A stretch of DNA of 64,000 bases from Siphonodentalium dalli (lineage: Eukaryota; Mollusca; Scaphopoda; Gadilida; Siphonodentaliidae), in assembly GCA_032622095.1 (NCBI GenBank), contig CP136061.1, forward strand, positions 249,687,582 to 249,751,581. The letters run 5' to 3'. The notes under the pieces were generated by a model. That model made no database searches. It was not told the origin of the DNA and saw only the letters and a program-made list of their open reading frames with translations. The position numbers and the translations under genes are program-made. Below, in pieces: positions 33,890 through 46,261 of this stretch; position 1 is the stretch's first letter, and each line of letters starts with the position of its first letter.

Positions 33890-34040
33890 TTCTCACCATA
33901 GTTACGCATAGTTACGCATAAATGTTCTCACCATAGTTACGCATAGTAAGCATAAATGTTCTCACCATAGTTGCGCATAAATGTTCTCACCATAGTTACG
34001 CATAAATGTTCTCACCATAGTTATGCATAGTAAGAGTACA
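33890..34040. repeat. About 25-bp direct repeat
   Basis: GTTCTCACCATAGTTACGCA TAAAT, with some units lengthened by an extra TAGTTACGCA or TAGTAAGCAT, about five units. Confidence 0.85.
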
Positions 34041-34222
34041 TGTAGGGTGTCAAATCAGAGCGGGACATAAAATACATCCAGCTTCTATTCTATACCAGTT
34101 CGACAATAGAGTAACTTATTGCTAAAACAATATATTACTGGTAGAATCTCAGATTTGCTTTGACATAATAGGTAGGAGATATGTATATCCTATTCAGTTT
34201 TACTTTGGGGATTTTTTATTAT

Positions 34223-34684
34223 ATCAACCCTTTCATGACGTGATATGCACTATTGCAGCATTAAAGACCCTGTGCCAGTGCATTCTCTTATATATGCGAG
34301 TCTCTCATAGGAAGCTTCGCATATATAAGAGATTGCACTGACTTGCAAGATCAAGGTATCTTAACTGTTAGGCCAATGCATTCTCTTATATATGCAAGGT
34401 GCCCTATGGGAGACTCACATATATAAGAGTGCATTGGCACAGGGTTTTCGCAATAGGGAATCTCGCATATATAAGAGAATGTATTGGCACATGGTTTTCG
34501 CAATAGGCAGCCTCGCATATATAAGAGAATACATTGACCTAACAATATTTACTTTGACCTTGTAAGCCAGTGCATTCTCTTATAAATGTGAGGCTCCCTA
34601 TGGGACACTCGCATATATAAGAGAATGCACTGGCATATGATCTTTAATGCTGCACCAGCACAGCTCCTGTCATGAAAAGGTTAA
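34223..34684. mobile_element. TTAA MITE family B, compound
   Basis: TCAACCCTTTCATGACGTGA to CTGTCATGAAAAGGTTAA. It contains extra hairpin half-modules (four AGAGAATG..CATTGG blocks) and two GGTTTTCGCAATAGG junctions, as if two B copies recombined. Confidence 0.75.
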
Positions 34685-34817
34685 ATGCATACCTGAAAAA
34701 AAGGTATAATAAGAAAATTATCACTATTTTGTAGCCCCAGTATATAAATGGGTATAACTTATACGATAGTGTGGAAAAAATATGTCTCAAGTGAAGATGT
34801 GGTCATCATCCCAATGG

Positions 34818-35071
34818 CAAGCCTTGAAATAGTGTGTCTGTCATTTGCAGAATGAGGTTCCCAGAGGGTGAATTTAGTGATGCTACCCCGCATAGCGGGC
34901 TAGCATCACCAAATTCACCCTCTGGTAACCTCATTCTGCTGAGGTGTAAGCAGAATGAGGTCTCCAGAGGGTGAATTTGGTGATGCTAGCCCACTATGCG
35001 GGGTAGCATCACTAAATTCACCCTCTGGGGACCTCATTCTGCAAATGACAGGCACACTATTTCAAGGCTTG
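34818..35071. mobile_element. Family F hairpin element with 8-bp target duplication
   Basis: CAAGCCTTGAAATAGTGTGT to TATTTCAAGGCTTG, flanked on both sides by CCCAATGG (perfect). Confidence 0.9.
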
Positions 35072-35660
35072 CCCAATGGGTGATCAAATTTTATTACGTG
35101 CACAGAAGCTAAAGTAAAATGTTCATAAGTACAGAAAATATGAACAATCAAGTGCCCCCTCCGCCAACCTGAAACCTGCTTTAGAGGTTGAAACCATAAC
35201 GAGATCAGATAAAGATATGCGACATGTGAATTCAGTTCGGATATAAGTGGTACATCAGGGTTTCCGCTAGGCCAGTCGTGGGGTGTCCATTTTACGGACC
35301 CAGGTTCAGTGCTCAAAAAAATAAAAATAAAGAGGGCGTAAATGAATATAAAAAGAAAAGTTTTGTACATGTCCGGTTGTATTAGGTTTCTGTTGACCAG
35401 TCACCAATGCCAAAAACTGCAACAGAACAATGTGTTTCAATGAATATAACTTGTGTAGTGTGGAACGAATCCCAATGCAACGGGTGATCAAATTTGATTA
35501 TGTGCACACAAGCTAAAGCATAATGTTCATATATATGTACAGAAAATATGAACAAATATGTGCCCCCTCCACCAACCCGAGATCTGCTTTAGAGGTTGAA
35601 ACCATAACGAGATCAGATCAAGGTATGTGATATGTGAACTCAGTTCCGATATAAGCAATT
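35072..35660. repeat. About 180-bp direct duplication
   Basis: 35075-35247 and 35478-35660 share GGGTGATCAAATTT.., CAGAAAATATGAACAA.., GTGCCCCCTCC and TTTAGAGGTTGAAACCATAA. Diverged, so not recent. Confidence 0.75.
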
Positions 35661-36119
35661 GGTAAGTGCATATAGTTTCCAGCCTTAAATAGTGATAAAT
35701 ATCTCCTTTTTTTACTGAAATATTACAAAACACATGGTTGAAAATGTCGAAGAAAAAAATAATTTCATGTTCCATATAGAAATTTGGCAAGTGCATTGGA
35801 CCCAATTTTATCAGTCGAATATAGTTAAGATTCATACCACATGCCTCAGTAATATAATATCTGCTAGCAGGAATGTAACTAAAATACAATGTCAACTCTA
35901 ATGATAACATGTGCATATTTCGCTTGACCCTAAACAGACTAACATGATATACTGTTACGAATTTCACTCTTTCGAAATTATCCATAAAACCTAACAGCTT
36001 CAGTGATAGATTTGGCATGAACTAACATAGATGGTACTCTAAGTGAATTCTAGACTTAGCTATGTATTGTTATGTGAACCATATAGACAATACAATGATA
36101 CTTCATTAGCTCTCAATAT

Positions 36120-36602
36120 TTATAAACAGACCAGAAAATACGGCGCCGGACATTTGCAGAATGAGGTCCCCAGAGTGTGAATTTAGTCTTTCCTATCCCG
36201 CACAGCGGACTAGCATCACCAAATTCATCCTCTGGGGACCTCAATCTGCATGGCCTCATCAGCTGTTGGATACCTAGCTTTGATTTAAATTCCCAGATGG
36301 TGAAGACAGTGATGTACATGCATTGGGCACCTCGATTGTGCATTGTGTCATCTGCCAATTTTGGGATATAGAGAAACTAATCTAAATAAGAAAAAGGAAC
36401 TTTATAAATAAGTTTCAAAAGAAACTAAAACACTTGTTAATTTGATAATACATATACTTTCCAAAGTAGATGAGTCTAAGCAGAATGATGCCACAGAAGG
36501 TGAAGTTAGTGATGCTAGCCTGCTGTGCATGGTAACGTCACTAAATTCACACTTTCGGGACATCGTTCTGCAAATGTCCGGCACTATATTTTGAGGTCTG
36601 TT
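36120..36602. mobile_element. Family F hairpin element, diverged long version
   Basis: CGGACATTTGCAGAATGAGG.., GGCACCTCGATTGTGCATTG.., then CAGAATGATGCCACAGAAGG and its complement. Termini worn (GGCGCCGGACATTTG / TTTTGAGGTCTG). Confidence 0.65.
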
Positions 36603-36776
36603 AATAGAAGCGTATTCCAAAACCATCATTAGATACTAATACTTTCATCTTCAGAGCAACATCTGATTGATGAATAACAACATGTACATGATACGATCTA
36701 ACTAGAGCTGATTTGGTTCTTATCCCACAGTTTGGAATATTTGGATACCCAGGTTTGCAAAATTGGTAGTTAGGGG

Positions 36777-37541
36777 ATGTCTTGTGTGCCCTTTAATAGC
36801 GGTGTCAATGATGTCTTGTGGGCCCTTTAATAGCGGTGTCAATGATGTCGTGTGTGCCCTTTAATAGCGGTGTCAACGATGTCTTGTGTGCCCTTTAATA
36901 GCGGTGTCAATGATGTCTTGTGTGCCATTTAATAGCGGTGTCAGTGATGTCTTGTGTGCCCTTTAATAGCGGTGTCAATGATGTCTTGTGTGCCCTTTAA
37001 TAGCGGTGTCAATGATGTCGTCTGTGCCCTTTAATAGCGATGTCAATGATGTCTTGTGTGCCCTTTAATAGCGGTGTCAGTGATGTCTTGTGGGCCATTT
37101 AATAGCGGTGTCAATGATGTCGTCTGTGCCCTTTAATAGCGATGTCAATGATGTCTTGTGTGCCCTTTAATAGCGGTGTCAGTGATGTCTTGTGTGCCCT
37201 TTAATAGCGGTGTCAATGATGTCTTGTGTGCCCTTTAATAGCGGTGTCAATGATGTCGTCTGTGCCCTTTAATAGCGATGTCAATGATGTCTTGTGTGCC
37301 CTTTAATAGCTGTGTCAGTGATGTCTTGTGTGCCCTTTAATAGCGGTGTCAGTGATGTCTTGTGGGCCATTTAATAGCGGTGTCAGTGATGTCTTGTGTG
37401 CCCTTTAATAGCGGTGTCAACGATGTCTTGTGTGCCCTTTAATAGCGGTGTCAATGATGTCTTGTGTGCCCTTTAATAGCGGTGTCAATGATGTCTTGTG
37501 TGCCCTTTAATAGCGGTGTCAATGATGTCTTGTGTGCCCTT
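36777..37541. repeat. 34-bp minisatellite, about 22 units
   Basis: Unit GATGTCTTGTGTGCCCTTTA ATAGCGGTGTCAAT, with variants GTCG/GTCT, GGGCC/GTGCC and AGCGA/AGCGG in recurring order, indicating multi-unit duplications. Confidence 0.95.
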
Positions 37542-37559
37542 CAGGCTGTCCCTCAATGA

Positions 37560-38570
37560 GATCCTCTATTAAAGATGCATAATCTGATTAAGCGCCCCAT
37601 AATTACTATTTATTTGGATTTGAGGGTAAAAAATATTTGATTTGATGAACCAACCTATCAAAGCTCAAAGTTATTAGATATCGATTTTTGAAATCTACTA
37701 TTTTTCAACATCAAGAATTAATAGTGGCCCAGTAAAAAGTCGACGAGCCGACGGACTCGGACCAAATGTCGGATGAAGATGGATAACTCTAAAATCAATA
37801 GGCTTTGTGTTGATAATACAGCCAAATTTCGTCGAACAACATGTTGATATATAACATGTTTTGGCTATAGTTGACAGTGGTTAGCATTAATTTTGGACAA
37901 TTAATTGATTCTGGTAACTGAAGCAGCATTTCTAAAAATGTTGTTGTTGTTGAAATCTGATTACACGGGGACCATCAAATTGGATTGAGCACCTTTAAAA
38001 ACACCTATTGGAGATGATTTATAATAATTTATAAAAATTCAATAATAATGGGTACATAATAAATATTATCAGATAGGAGAATAAAACGAATGTGGCCTTG
38101 ACATACGAGGGTAAAACGGATGTGATCAAAGGCATATTCTTCGATGATCTTGAAAGTAAATATGCAGTATGTGGGAATCAATGATATTGGTGAAGTGTTT
38201 TTTTTAAGGAAATTTTCTTGATAGTTTGTGTGATAATGGTGCACCGAGTGGGTTGTTATATGATTTTACAGTTATTCATAATATTTGTATTTGTAATGAT
38301 ATCTAGATGTTATTATTAAAGATAATGAAATAAAATTATTTAGTTTTATTTGAAAACTCAACACCCAGAAGGCCCCTGGTCGGCCATACTTACTGTGATG
38401 AGAATCTCTCTATCTCCATTTTTCTCAGGGTGCTTCCCTGTGGGTAAAGTTCATTGGCACATTTTGACCCTATAATTTTGTTGGGTATATGGGCTAAATC
38501 AGCGCTCTTCATTGTCACAAGGCATCGATCACATTCTTGCCAGGTTTTCAAATCGGTCACAGATGTAGCC
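37560..38570. other. Intron; one block shared with 19440-19650
   Basis: 37600-37800 carries a diverged copy of sequence at 19440-19650 (TATTTGATT.., CCAACCTATCAAAGC.., TTAGATATCGAT.., GATGGATAACTCTAAAATCA). Nothing else is recognised here. Confidence 0.55.
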
Positions 38571-38669
38571 AGCTTTTCTATGGTGATCACATTGGTAACC
38601 AGCTTTTCAAATCGGTCACATATGTAGCCAGCTTTTCTATGGTGATCACATTCGTAACCAGCTTTTCAA
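38545..38669. repeat. 62-bp direct duplication
   Basis: CCAGCTTTTCAAATCGGTCA CA.ATGTAGCCAGCTTTTCTATGGTGATCACATT.GTAA occurs twice in tandem. Confidence 0.8.
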
Positions 38670-39189
38670 ATTCATGTGGGTCTAATGAACGAGACTTGTT
38701 CAGCTAATCACATTCTTGAGTAGATGAAAAAAAATAAACTTACAGAAGGGAAGAAATATATTAAAGACATATCATGGACTTGTTTGGGTGTGTGAATCTG
38801 ACAAGTTAGTAATCAGGTGCTATGCAAACTAGAGGAATGCAGCATTCTATTGACATTGTCAAAAATTTCAAAGAAATCGACCATACCACTCCAAAGAAAA
38901 CATCGTCTGAACTATGCGCAATTATAAATATTTCCATCTCGATTCTGGATGCAACTATTGGCGATAAACCAACGCAATTGATTTCGCCATCGAAAGTCAT
39001 TGCATTTAATTAATATATAAGAATGACGAATTTGGATTAATATTCATAAAAATAACTATACTTTGAGCAAGATTATTCTTCATTTCTATTTGATCACCCT
39101 ACCGGAGTGTTTCACATAACTTTAAATATTTGTTTAATCATTTATTAAAGATTTTCGATCTTTTGTTGTTAAACTTTTCCCGTTCTATT

Positions 39190-39447
39190 CAAGCCTGAGT
39201 TTAGTGTGCCTGTCATTTGCAGAGTGAGGTCCCCAGAGGGTGAATTTAGTGACGCTATCTCGCACAACAGGCTAGTATCACCAAATTCACCCTCTGGGGA
39301 CCTCATTCTGCTAAGGCCTCATCTTTTTTATCAAATTTCCATAGAAACTTCTTCACATATATTCTATTTCTTTTTTAGTTTAGTTTCTCTTTATCCCCCA
39401 ATTGGCAGACGACACATTGCAAAATTGAGGTTCCCAATGGGTATACA
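39190..39447. mobile_element. Family F element fused to a family N copy
   Basis: CAAGCCTGAGTTTAGTGTGC, left foldback and middle (AAATTGAGGTTCCCAATGGG). The right half is replaced by family N from about 39450. Confidence 0.7.
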
Positions 39448-39660
39448 TAAACAATCAATTGAATCAAACCCATATTTGAACTCGATCTGTATTTTAGCCT
39501 GAGAAACCCATATACAAAATTTAGTTCTGTTCGGATAAAAAATGTTTGAGTTATTGCATTATGCGTAAAGTGTCTACGGACAGACGGACGGACACACGAC
39601 GAGTGGTCAATCCGGACGTCGACACTATGTGTACCATACTATGGTATGGGTACACATAAA
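39448..39660 (+). repeat. Dispersed family N copy
   Basis: CATATTTGAACTCGATCTGT ATTTTAGCC.., GACAGACGGACGGACAC.., GACGAGTGGTCAATCCGGAC.., and the palindromic tail TACCATACTATGGTATGGGTA. The next 780 bp (to 40446) show no recognised feature. Confidence 0.65.
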
Positions 39661-40446
39661 AACTGGCCACACTTGTGATCAATTGAAAAGCTGGTTACGA
39701 ATGAGATCTGTATCTTGTGACAAAGACCCCATTGACCTACCTGGTGTGTGTATACGGTATGTAAACCTGGGTGCCCTAATATACATAACAATGGAATAAT
39801 GGCCAAATTCAGCCTAACTAGAAGAGCACGGTTTTAATATGTATGGACCAATACATCTGCCCCACAGTTTTTAGGATATTTGAACTTTTCTGAATTGATG
39901 AAATATTTTAGAAGCAAATCCAGCAAATCGAACTTGACCAATCATTTTTGAAAGAGATAGTGCCTATGTGCAGTGATAAACGGTCTTGAAACGTGAGCAG
40001 ATTTTTCTATACACCAAATTGTGTCAAATATTTGACACCACTCTTACCTCAGAAAATCAAAAATAAGGCTGTTACAAGAAAAATGAAATGATGTTTGAAA
40101 AATTATATGAAACCGAAGCGAAATATTAAGCTTTTCAGAAGTCCCAATCCGAGGAGATCATCAAATTTCTTAATTTAATATCAATATAGGAATGATCTTT
40201 GAATTATTAATTATTAATTATTATTGACATTTTTTTTACAGAAACAAACATTTACACATGAAAATTTAACCTAATATCTAGACAATTATAATCAAATTCT
40301 ACATTAGCAAACTTAGCTGTTGGCAAAGTTATAAAATCCATTAAAATTACTTTATTTTGAAATAAAAATAAACTATCTCAATTTTAATCAAATCACTTGA
40401 AACTTTTCCATCTAAATTCCAAAACTCAACCCACATTAAGTTTTCA

Positions 40447-40613
40447 TACAGTAATGCCCTAAGTAATCGACCCCTTAACCACAGCAGAATTATGGGTAAC
40501 TTTTCATGATTTAGTCGGAGAGCTTTCCGATGAATGACAACAAGCCATATTTCCGACTAAATCCTGAAAAGTTACCCATAATTCTGCTGTCGATTACTTA
40601 GGGCATTACTGTA
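40447..40613. mobile_element. Foldback MITE family E, internally deleted
   Basis: TACAGTAATGCCCTAAGTAA to CTTAGGGCATTACTGTA. The centre and part of one arm are missing (about 165 bp instead of about 215). Confidence 0.85.
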
Positions 40614-41746
40614 TTCCCAGAAAGTCACATTAGTGCACTTGTTAATTTCCTTCTTGACTGGGACATCTACAATGAAAATAATGATTAATGCAAAGAAAAA
40701 TAAACACCGATGCAAAGAAAAAGATTATCGTAGGATGAAAAAACTTGCACGGACATTTTTAAGACGTCTATTGTAATAAGCATTGAAGAACTATGTTAAG
40801 CCTTCAATAACGTCAAACAGCCTAAAGCACCTCAGCTGCATGTTGACATTGACGACTGAAGATTTAACGGTTTTTCATCAAAATTGTACTTACTATCTAA
40901 CCAAGAAACGCAAGATAATAATGTAATGCTAAATAACAGAATGCGATGTTCATCAGATCTTGTGTCTTTTTGCAAATAGCATGTCACATATTTTCATAAT
41001 CACAATAAATTGTTCTCGTTTCAGATAAATTTTTCATTCATGCTGGTTATTAAACTCTTCACTGTTGAATGACGTCATGTACTGGGCTGTTGACATTATG
41101 CAGTGGAAAGTTATGAAAGAAATATCGCGAAAACCCTAAAAATAACTCCAGGTGACTGGGAGGCCTGCAACTCCCCAAAAACTGTTTGAAAGCAAATAAT
41201 TCAGGCAACTTTTGGGCAATTTGGAGATATTTTTGGTCAATTTCGGGCAATTTTCGGGCAAATAGAATGGTATTTCAGGGGGAAATGGTGGAAAATTACA
41301 GTATTTTTCACATTTCTGCCTGAATTAGACATAAATTGGTGAATTTGAATCTATTTAGACAGAACACAATGCGCATTTAATCAAGAATCTTTTATCGAAT
41401 GAGTTGCTGATGGCGCAAGGATATATTTCGCAAGAGCATAGCTCGAGTGAAATGTAACTATGTGCCGTCTGCAATGAATTCAATAAAAGATTCAAGATTA
41501 TTATAAAAGTTCTGCATTCGTCAGATAAGTTCAATCTATGACTGTCACCTTCATTGATTCTGTAGCTACCTTTATTGTGATTTTAGTCAGATGAATAACC
41601 AGTAATGATCGGGGCATCACCCGAAGTGGATCGATGATGTAATGTATGACATCTTTCTTAGAATATTTCCGGCTTGTTTTCCACTGGAGGTATACAATAA
41701 TATGTATTAGATAGCTGGGATGTTGCTGAATACATGTATGTGTTAC
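40614..41746. other. Intron, no clear feature
   Basis: AT-rich sequence. No coding exon, palindrome or tandem repeat is recognised. Confidence 0.5.
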
Positions 41747-42125
41747 CAGGGGCGCCGGAAGAGGGGGGCAGAGGAGGCAGCTGACCCCCCCTGCCCTTGA
41801 CCAAGGGGGGCGAGCGGGGGCAGGACTTGCCCTTTTTCTGGAGACAGAAAATGCTTTTTGTGTGTTTAATCTCGTGTTTTTATAGCAAAATGTGACTTTT
41901 TTGGTCCAAATACCACCAATTTCACAAGGAATATTAATCTTTTGTCAATTTTATCACAAAACGGCCATAAAAACCGACAAATACCATTAAAATATGGATT
42001 TTTGCCACAATGAATTTATGGTTATTTTCCCTTTTGTTGCGGAGAAAATGCCCTTTTTTTTGCGGAAAAGTGCCCCTTTTTGTAGGCTCTGCCCCCCCTG
42101 CCCTTGGATGCTTCCGGCGCCCCTG
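41747..42125. mobile_element. hAT-like MITE (CAGGGGCGCCGGAAG ends)
   Basis: 379 bp with inverted ends CAGGGGCGCCGGAAG..CTTCCGGCGCCCCTG. Flanks TGTGTTAC / TGTGTCAC form an 8-bp target duplication with one mismatch. CAG ends plus 8 bp are characteristic of the hAT superfamily. No transposase is encoded. Confidence 0.85.
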
Positions 42126-42242
42126 TGTGTCACATTAATGTGGTGTGGAATAAATACAATAACAATAAGACCATACAAAGTAAATTTCCCGTATCTCGGG
42201 CAAAAACATTTTGAAAAACATGCGAGCGCGTGAATTTATATC

Positions 42243-42375
42243 TCCTCAGAGGGTGAATTTAGTGTCGCTATCCCGCATGGCGGGCTATCATCACCAAATA
42301 GACCCTCTGGGAACCTCATTCTGCTGAGGCCACAACTGCTATGGTAGGCCAATGATCAGACTGAAGTCCCTTTTA
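42243..42375. mobile_element. Family F fragment
   Basis: CTCAGAGGGTGAATTTAGTG..GGGAACCTCATTCTGCTGAGG, left foldback only. 42376-43046 shows no other feature. Confidence 0.6.
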
Positions 42376-43046
42376 GCATTAGGAAAACAAAAATTTCAAG
42401 GGTCTGCCAAATTAATAGTATTACTTCCTACTATAGGCAAAACAAGCCCTGGAAATTGAGGAAAAGATGCCAAGGGCAATATTTTTGCATTGGACAAAGA
42501 AATTGGCATAAGCAAAAACTGATTTGACCTTGGCAAATTTGCAACAGCATTGCCATTTGATATCAATAATAACTTTACATCTATGCTATTTTATTATGAT
42601 TAAGTTATTAAACAAATTATAGACAATACTATATGGTTAAATCTAATTCACTCCTATAACTCATATCTAAATTCTTTAGTATTTTGGGGGATATTGTTTC
42701 CAGGTCACTCAACATATACAACATATATATTCAATTCCCCAATGAATTCCCAAACAGTGTCGTTATAGTTAATTCCCCAGTCCCGTGGATACTATTGTAG
42801 GACAATATATATAAAGAGAGAAAGGTAGTCATTTAGATAAAAAGGTTGTATATCTGAAGTATATGATGAAATATTAATAACCCAACAAATTTATCTTACC
42901 GAGGCAATATTATGGTCTTGGCAAAATGATTTTTCCTCTGCTTTTACCTGGACATTGCCTATTGCCTAGGCTACGTCCCAGGGCTGGACAGAACATAATT
43001 CAATTAAGTGCAACCAAAACCAAGTAAATAGAAGCATAGAAGAATA

Positions 43047-43300
43047 CAAGCCTTGAAATAGTGTGTCTGTCATTTGCAGAATGAGGTCTCCAGAGGGTGA
43101 ATTTAGTGACGCTACCCCTCAGGGTGGGCTAGCATCACCAAATTCACCCTCTGGTAACCTCAATCTTCTGAGGACTCAACTGCTATGGGAGACCTAGGAT
43201 CAGACTGAAGTTTCCCAGTTGAAGTTGTGGGGTAGCGTCACTAACTTCACCCTCTGGGGACCTCATTCTGCAAATGACAGACACACTATTTCAAGACTTC
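43047..43300. mobile_element. Family F hairpin element with 8-bp target duplication
   Basis: CAAGCCTTGAAATAGTGTGT to TATTTCAAGACTTC, flanked on both sides by GAAGAATA (perfect). Confidence 0.85.
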
Positions 43301-43464
43301 GAAGAATATCGAAGTAAGAACAGAATGAGAAGAAGCCTAACTTGTGAGCTAAATCAACAAACAGTGAAAAAGCATTTGCGACTTTTAAACATATATAAAG
43401 TATACAGAAACACAAAGAATATGGAAATAGGTTTAGGTTATTTAAGCACATAAATGACGCTTAC

Positions 43465-43571
43465 CCTAAGAATATAGAGACGAAGGAGACTGCAACGACG
43501 ACGAGATCCAACATATTGAAAGCACTTCGGCAGAAGGAACCTTCATGCAGCACCAACCCATATGTGACGAC
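43465..43571 (-). CDS. Cav1: Cav1 exon, IIIS2-S3 loop and IIIS3
   Basis: 107-nt exon with a CTCTTTTCAG acceptor and a GTAAGC donor. It encodes [20 protein letters not shown], then [15 protein letters not shown] and two bases of a Gly codon. This corresponds to the FG.FLH.GAFCRN.FN.LDL segment of repeat III, with the S3 aspartate kept. It ends in phase 2, so either of the two downstream S4 exons can complete the glycine codon. A 45-bp minisatellite lies about 45 nt upstream of its acceptor. Confidence 0.96.
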
Positions 43572-43615
43572 CTGAAAAGAGCGCAAATAAATCAGATTTA
43601 GGAAACTAGGTCAAA

Positions 43616-44533
43616 TTTAGGTTGTTTTACGGTTGGCGGGTGGAATGACATATATGTCGTTTATGGTAGTTTTAAGGTTGGTGGGTGGAATGACATATAT
43701 GTCGTTTATGGTAGTTTTATGGTTGGTGGGTGGAATGACATATATGTCGTTTATGGTTGTTTTACGGTTGGCGGTGGAATGACATATATGTCGTTTATGG
43801 TAGTTTAAGGTTGGCGGGTGGAATGACATATATGTCGTTTATGGTAGTTTTACGGTTGGCGGGTGGAATGACATATATGTCGTTTATGGTAGTTTTAAGG
43901 TTGGCGGGTGGAATGACATATATGTCGTTTATGGTTGTTTTACGGTTGGCGGTGGAATGACATATATGTCGTTTATGGTAGTTTTAAGGTTGGCGGGTGG
44001 AATGACATCTATGTCGTTTATGGTAGTTTTACGGTTGGCGGGTGGAATGACATATATGTCGTTTATGGTAGTTTTATGGTTGGCGGGTGGAATGACATAT
44101 ATGTCGTTTATGGTAGTTTTATGGTTGGCGGGTGGAATGACATCTATGTTGTTTATGGTAGTTTTACGGTTGGCAGGTGGAATGACATATATGTCGTTTA
44201 TGGTAGTTTTACGGTTGGCGGGTGGAATGACATCTATGTTGTTTATGGTAGTTTTATGGTTGGTGGGTGGAATGACATATATGTCGTTTATGGTAGTTTT
44301 ACGGTTGGCGGGTGGAATGACATCTATGTTGTTTATGGTAGTTTTACGGTTGGCGGGTGGAATGACATATATGTCGTTTATGGTAGTTTTACGGTTGGCG
44401 GGTGGAATGACATCTATGTTGTTTATGGTTGTTTTAAGGTTGGCGGGTGGAATGACATATATGTCGTTTATGGTAGTTTTACGGTTGGCAGGTGGAATGA
44501 CATATATGTCGTTTATGGTAGTTTTACGGTTAA
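43616..44533. repeat. 45-bp minisatellite, about 20 units
   Basis: Unit TAGTTTTACGGTTGGCGGGT GGAATGACATATATGTCGTTTATGG. The period is divisible by 3, so several frames stay open for up to 200 codons; this is an artefact. It contains the palindrome GACATATATGTC in each unit. It ends about 45 nt from the acceptor of the IIIS3 exon. Confidence 0.95.
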
Positions 44534-44860
44534 CTAGAATGACATAAAGCTTGTAGACAGAAAAAAAGATTGACGAACTCGAGAAATTTAATATTTATAT
44601 TCAAAACGGAAAAGTATACTTCGTAGGCATGTTCGAGAATATTCAATAAAATAAAATAAAGTGAATCTTAAAATCTTATTTGTTTATTAAATTATACTTC
44701 CCGGGAAACAAATCATTAACAGACACCATATACAAAAGAACCGAGTCGCTAACGGCGGTAAAAACATATTTTTCGCGTTCAGTGACAACGTCGGTATGTT
44801 CCTTCATGTAACCAAACACAGAGAACTGGCTTCCTGGTTATGTAAACACACAGTGGGTAT

Positions 44861-45475
44861 AACAAGAGGTGTGCACTCGAGTGCTAGCATACCCCCACCG
44901 TGGCAAATTCAACCCGCATTATCCGTAAACTCAACCAAAAAGTTTTTAACTTTAAAGAAAAATTCGGACTAATAATATCGATATGGTGTCACAAGAAGCT
45001 TGTACAGAAAAAATTATTCAAATCGGTTCATATTTGTTAAAGTTATTAAGTCAGACAGCATTTTCTAAGTCAAAATAAGTCAAAAATGAGGTTTAATATT
45101 ACGAAAAACAGTCTGAGCCAATCCCTAGCCGCATCATGTAGAGAGGCTATTGTGAGAAGCATGTATACCAAAAATTATTGAAATCGGTTCATATTTGTTA
45201 AAGTTATTAAGTCGGAAAGAATTTTCTAAGTTAAAATAAGTCGAAAAAGAGGCGTAACTTGAAAAACAAAAGTCGGACCGAACTGCAATTAGCATCATGC
45301 GGAGAGACCGTCCTAAGGAGATTCCATACAAAAAATTATTGAAATCGGTTCATAGTTGTTCGAGTTAGGAGGTCGGACGGACGGACGGCCGGACAAACGG
45401 ACGGAGAAAGCGTGACGGACGGACGGACGCAGTCAATCCAGTATACCCCCCATTTTCTTCGAAAGTGGGGGTATA
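44861..45475. repeat. Dispersed element with 3 internal ~120-bp units
   Basis: Starts near GGTGTGCACTCGAGTGCTAG and ends CGAAAGTGGGGGTATA. Inside, ATTATT.AAATCGGTTCATA followed by GTTAAAGTTATTAAGTC occurs three times, then GGACGGACGGACGG. Class unknown; the tail resembles family N. Confidence 0.6.
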
Positions 45476-46261
45476 ATAATGAAGCAGAAGGGGAACTTGT
45501 CATTGAACAACAATGTCCAAACTACGTCAACGTTATAACCAAAATAAAGGTTATTGACATTAACATTTTTAACCTGCATTTTGTTCACGTTTTACAGCAT
45601 AAACAGTTTAGGAGCGATAACTCTATTTATTAAAACACGTGCTTTTTTAGCAGAATTATAACTCTTTTGTCAGTACTGTTAGTGTTAAATAATTACACTC
45701 ACTGGCTTTTGTTAAACATGCAATTAGTCGCTATTGTAACATCCTCTATGTGGACAACGGGTCACGAATAAAGCGTCGAGTTTATTAGTTTCCTAATCGG
45801 ATTAAGTCTGAACATTGATATAAACTATAGACTACTATAGACTATAGATGCGGGATTTACCCACACTGCTTACAAAATTTAATAGTGTCATTTATGGCGT
45901 GAATTATGGCAATGTTGGGCAATAAAATAACACTTTCTTAAATAACTTATAGGCCTATTTACCTTTACTTAATCTGGAAGCCGGGGATATTCCCCAATAC
46001 TCGGCTTTCATCTATTTCATCAGTTTTACCCCGATTTTTGGTTTGCAAAGGCCCATATCCGAGTTTAAGCCGTTTTGGAGGGGTTATGATTAGGGCTAGG
46101 GAGGGGGTGGTCTTATACCCCGGAAAACTTACTTCTAGTGAAAATACTGGGGTGGTCTTATGCCCGAAAGTGGGCTTATACACGCGAGAATACGGTATGC
46201 CATTGCACTTCAGTGGCAAAAACCATCAAAGTAAATTACAAATACTGACACAATTAAATAA

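Noticed and set aside
43757-44547. Open frames of up to 200 codons
   Set aside because: Created by a 45-bp tandem repeat whose period is a multiple of 3; several frames and both strands are open at once.
45720-46240. Possible coding frame near 45965-46219
   Set aside because: No homology recognised, no splice context, and overlapping frames on the other strand are equally open.
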